This document shows positions 61,846 through 64,000 of a stretch of 64,000 bases of DNA, piece after piece (within the stretch, counting starts at the first letter, position 1; each line of letters starts with the position of its first letter). The DNA lies in contig NZ_JAJNAY010000001.1 of NCBI RefSeq assembly GCF_021010565.1, forward strand, positions 1,778,001-1,842,000, in the 5' to 3' direction. Source of the stretch: Chryseobacterium turcicum. GTDB lineage: Bacteria > Bacteroidota > Bacteroidia > Flavobacteriales > Weeksellaceae. Below the pieces are notes generated by a model. The model was not told the origin of the DNA. It saw only the letters and a list, made by a program, of their open reading frames with translations, and searched no databases. A program made the position numbers and the translations under genes.

Positions 61846-62020
61846 AACTGCCTACAGTAATTCTAACACATTAAGGTAAACTCAACACTAAACAATTAAT
61901 GTTCGAAAGTCTTTTCAATGGCGTGCTGCACTACGCAGATTACAGAGAGAAGGAATCAGATCAAATCGTGGAGATCAGGAGTTTACTCTAAATCTATGAA
62001 TTGCTGTGGGTTTTTTATTT
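61846..62020 (+). ncRNA. ssrS: 6S RNA-like structured RNA (6S-Flavo type)
   Basis: Between zapA and rny lies a GC-richer, non-coding stretch. The ends CCTACAGTAATTC (61851-61863) and GAATTGCTGTGGG (61998-62010) form a 13-bp closing stem, directly followed by TTTTTTATTTT as terminator. Inside, GTAAACTC (61876-61883) pairs with GAGTTTAC (61979-61986), leaving a large central region with a small hairpin near GCGTGC...ACGC (61921-61936). A long rod with a central bubble is the 6S RNA form, which binds RNA polymerase holoenzyme. The position after zapA supports it. Confidence 0.72.
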
Positions 62021-62055
62021 TAAATTAACAAGACAATTAAAAACTCAATATATAT

Positions 62056-63624
62056 ATGACAACAGCCATAATAGTAGGCGTTATTTGCTTAGTAATCGGT
62101 GCAATAGCAGGGATGTTTTTCTCTAAAAGTTCACTGAATACAAAAGCTAAATTCATTGTAGATGATGCACAAAAGAACGCTGAAAACCTTATAGAAAAAG
62201 CTAATGTACAAGCTGAATCCATAAAAAAAGAAAAAAACCTTCAGGCTAAAGAAAAATTCTTAGAACTAAAGTCTCAGCATGACTCAGATATTCAGTCTCG
62301 CGAAAAGAAAATGCAGGATGCTGAAAAAAGAACCAAAGACAAAGAAAATAAGCTGAATGACGAGCTTAGCAAAGCCGGAAAATTAGAAAAAGATCTTGAC
62401 AGACAGATTGCTGATTATGCTAAGAAAAATGAAATTTTAGAGAAAAAGCAAAGCGACTTAGAGCAGGCAACTGCTAAGAAAGTTGAAGTGCTGGAGAAAA
62501 TCTCAAACTACACCGCAGAAGAAGCTAAAGCAGAATTGGTAGAAACCATGAGAGCAGAGGCTAAAACAAGAGCTCAGGCGCACGTTCAGAGCATTATGGA
62601 AGAAGCTCAGCTGAATGCTAAAAGTGAAGCAAGAAAAATCGTTATTCAGACGATTCAACGAATTGGTACAGAACAGGCGATTGAAAACTCCGTTTCGGTA
62701 TTTAATATTGAATCTGATGAAGTAAAAGGTAGAATTATCGGTAGAGAAGGTAGAAACATTCGTGCTTTGGAAGCAATGACGGGTGTAGAAATTATCGTTG
62801 ATGATACTCCAGAAGCAATTCTTCTTTCATGTTTTGATCCTGTAAGAAGAGAGATTGCAAGATTATCACTTCACAGATTGGTTACGGACGGTAGAATTCA
62901 CCCGGCAAGAATCGAAGAAGTTGTAGAAAAAACAAAAAAACAAATCGAAGAAGAAATTATCGAAGTTGGTAAAAGAACGATTATCGATTTAGGAATTCAC
63001 GGGTTACACCCAGAATTGGTGAAAATCGTGGGTAGAATGAAATACCGTTCTTCTTACGGTCAAAACCTTTTACAGCACTCAAGAGAAGTTGCCAACATTG
63101 CTGCAACAATGGCTGCTGAATTAGGATTAAACGTGAAATTAGCGAAAAGAGCAGGTCTTTTACATGATATTGGTAAAGTTCCTGAGCAGGAATCTGAGCT
63201 TCCACACGCACTTTTAGGAATGCAGTGGGCAGAAAAATATGGTGAAAATGCAGAAGTTATCAATGCTATCGGTGCTCACCATGACGAAGTAGAAATGACC
63301 TCTTTATTGTCTCCAATCATCCAGGTTGCCGATGCTATTTCAGGAGCAAGACCAGGAGCAAGAAGACAGGTTTTAGAATCTTACATCCAAAGGCTAAAAG
63401 ATCTTGAAGCTGCAGCATTAAGCTTTGAAGGAGTTTCTTCAGCATATGCAATTCAGGCTGGTAGAGAGCTAAGAGTAATGGTAGAAAGCAGTAGAATAAA
63501 CGACGAAATGTCTTCTCAGCTTTCTTATGATATTTCTGAGAAAATTCAAAACGAATTAACGTATCCAGGACAAGTAAAAGTTACGGTAATCAGAGAAACA
63601 AGAACTGTAAATATCGCGAGATAA
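62056..63624 (+). CDS. rny: Ribonuclease Y
   Basis: A 522-residue endoribonuclease that starts mRNA decay at the membrane. One N-terminal transmembrane helix (about 3-23, [18 protein letters not shown]), a long coiled coil (about 30-190), a KH domain with [20 protein letters not shown] (about 224-243), and an HD domain with His370-Asp371 in [12 protein letters not shown] and [12 protein letters not shown]. The length is standard. It follows the 6S-like RNA and may share no transcript with it because of the terminator. Confidence 0.97.
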   Translation: MTTAIIVGVICLVIGAIAGMFFSKSSLNTKAKFIVDDAQKNAENLIEKANVQAESIKKEKNLQAKEKFLELKSQHDSDIQSREKKMQDAEKRTKDKENKLNDELSKAGKLEKDLDRQIADYAKKNEILEKKQSDLEQATAKKVEVLEKISNYTAEEAKAELVETMRAEAKTRAQAHVQSIMEEAQLNAKSEARKIVIQTIQRIGTEQAIENSVSVFNIESDEVKGRIIGREGRNIRALEAMTGVEIIVDDTPEAILLSCFDPVRREIARLSLHRLVTDGRIHPARIEEVVEKTKKQIEEEIIEVGKRTIIDLGIHGLHPELVKIVGRMKYRSSYGQNLLQHSREVANIAATMAAELGLNVKLAKRAGLLHDIGKVPEQESELPHALLGMQWAEKYGENAEVINAIGAHHDEVEMTSLLSPIIQVADAISGARPGARRQVLESYIQRLKDLEAAALSFEGVSSAYAIQAGRELRVMVESSRINDEMSSQLSYDISEKIQNELTYPGQVKVTVIRETRTVNIAR

Positions 63625-63644
63625 TACATCTTATTAATAATACG

Positions 63645-63677
63645 AAAGACCTTTCATTAAATTGAAAGGTCTTTTTT
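63645..63677 (+). terminator. rny terminator
   Basis: The 12-bp stem AAAGACCTTTCA/TGAAAGGTCTTT with a 6-base loop is followed by T residues. Confidence 0.9.
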
Positions 63678-63791
63678 ATGAAAATTTATTAAGATTAAAT
63701 TATTTTATGAATTCTTTTGTTTAAGTTAAGTTATTTGTAAATATTTCATAATATTTATTATTTTGTTGTCGTTTTATTGGTGAATTATATT

Positions 63792-63799
63792 TAAATTTG
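63792..63799 (+). promoter_or_regulatory. Candidate -7 box of the bacteriocin-like precursor gene
   Basis: TAAATTTG (TAnnTTTG) with a TTG at 63766-63768 as possible -33 element (23-bp spacing), 34 bp before the ATG. Confidence 0.65.
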
Positions 63800-63833
63800 A
63801 GAATCAAACTATATTAATTGAAAAACAAATAAC

Positions 63834-64000
63834 ATGACAAACAACATTTTAAAAAACGCGAAAAAATTAAAACAAGCTGATCTTAAAAACATTGTCGGAG
63901 GAGTAAGCGGAAATCCTGATTTATCTTTTTGTGGATGCAGTTGCACAGGAGCTGTTACAGGTCCTTTATATTGTACAAAGTATTTTGCTTGCCCTCAAGT
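63834..64000 (+). CDS. Double-glycine-leader, bacteriocin-like precursor peptide (partial at window end)
   Basis: ATG at 63834; 55 residues are visible and the end is outside the window. The leader MTNNILKNAKKLKQADLKNI is followed by VGG at about 21-23, a typical cleavage site for PCAT/C39 ABC peptidase-transporters, with the LxxxDLKxIxGG pattern known from Chryseobacterium bacteriocin-like peptides. The core starts VSGNPDLSFCGCSCTGAVTG and has five cysteines (CGCSC, C, C) in the visible 32 residues, so disulfides or ring modification are possible. No export or modification gene is in the window; they may follow to the right. Confidence 0.78.
   Translation, partial: MTNNILKNAKKLKQADLKNIVGGVSGNPDLSFCGCSCTGAVTGPLYCTKYFACPQ

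Overview
The window is a low-GC chromosome segment from a member of the Bacteroidota, most likely Chryseobacterium or a close relative in the Weeksellaceae/Flavobacteriia. The evidence is as follows: secreted proteins end in type IX secretion (T9SS) sorting domains and a PorT homologue is encoded; recognisable promoters follow the flavobacterial TAnnTTTG pattern; start codons lack Shine-Dalgarno sites; many genes match families I know from Chryseobacterium. There is no rRNA, tRNA or CRISPR array.

Layout. 0-4.3 kb: a sugar-degradation locus (GH144-type glucanase C-terminus, secreted esterase-like hydrolase, GH3 beta-glucosidase). 4.3-14.3 kb: a T9SS leucine-rich-repeat protein, an iron alcohol dehydrogenase with its AraC-type regulator, an S9 peptidase, an ECF sigma factor with two small membrane proteins, a DnaJ-like membrane protein and a 51-residue cysteine-rich protein. 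14.5-17.4 kb: gcvP. 17.4-27.9 kb: an accessory hotspot. A 99-bp copy of the gcvP 3' end recurs 6.9 kb downstream, and a copy of the gcvP terminator recurs again near 26.75 kb. Between them lie an IS1595 and an IS5 element, a minus-strand cluster with a SLATT-type two-helix membrane protein and peptidoglycan-active enzymes (partly broken), a PAS-LuxR regulator, a seven-repeat T9SS protein and several decayed genes.

27.9-37.1 kb: lipB and a complete trp operon in the order trpE-G-D-C-F-(REP transposase)-(osmC)-B-A. It is preceded by a leader peptide with three consecutive Trp codons and an attenuator hairpin. Its gaps are full of REP sequences and other short repeats, and one repeat type has entered the coding regions of trpF and trpG. 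37.2-64 kb: mostly housekeeping genes (small lipoproteins and cytochrome c, rlmF, lysS, OmpA, cydAB, gyrB, two DUF3857/transglutaminase proteins, lipid kinase, dicarboxylate transporter, threonine dehydrogenase, ketoacyl synthase, ubiE/menG, porT, zapA, a 6S-like RNA and rny). The window ends inside a double-glycine-leader, bacteriocin-like precursor gene.

The strongest leads are the trp attenuator, the SLATT/peptidoglycan-hydrolase cluster in the gcvP island, the gcvP-tail duplication, the REP/RAYT network inside the trp operon, and the bacteriocin-like precursor at the right edge. All functional calls come from motif recognition by eye; no database search was run.
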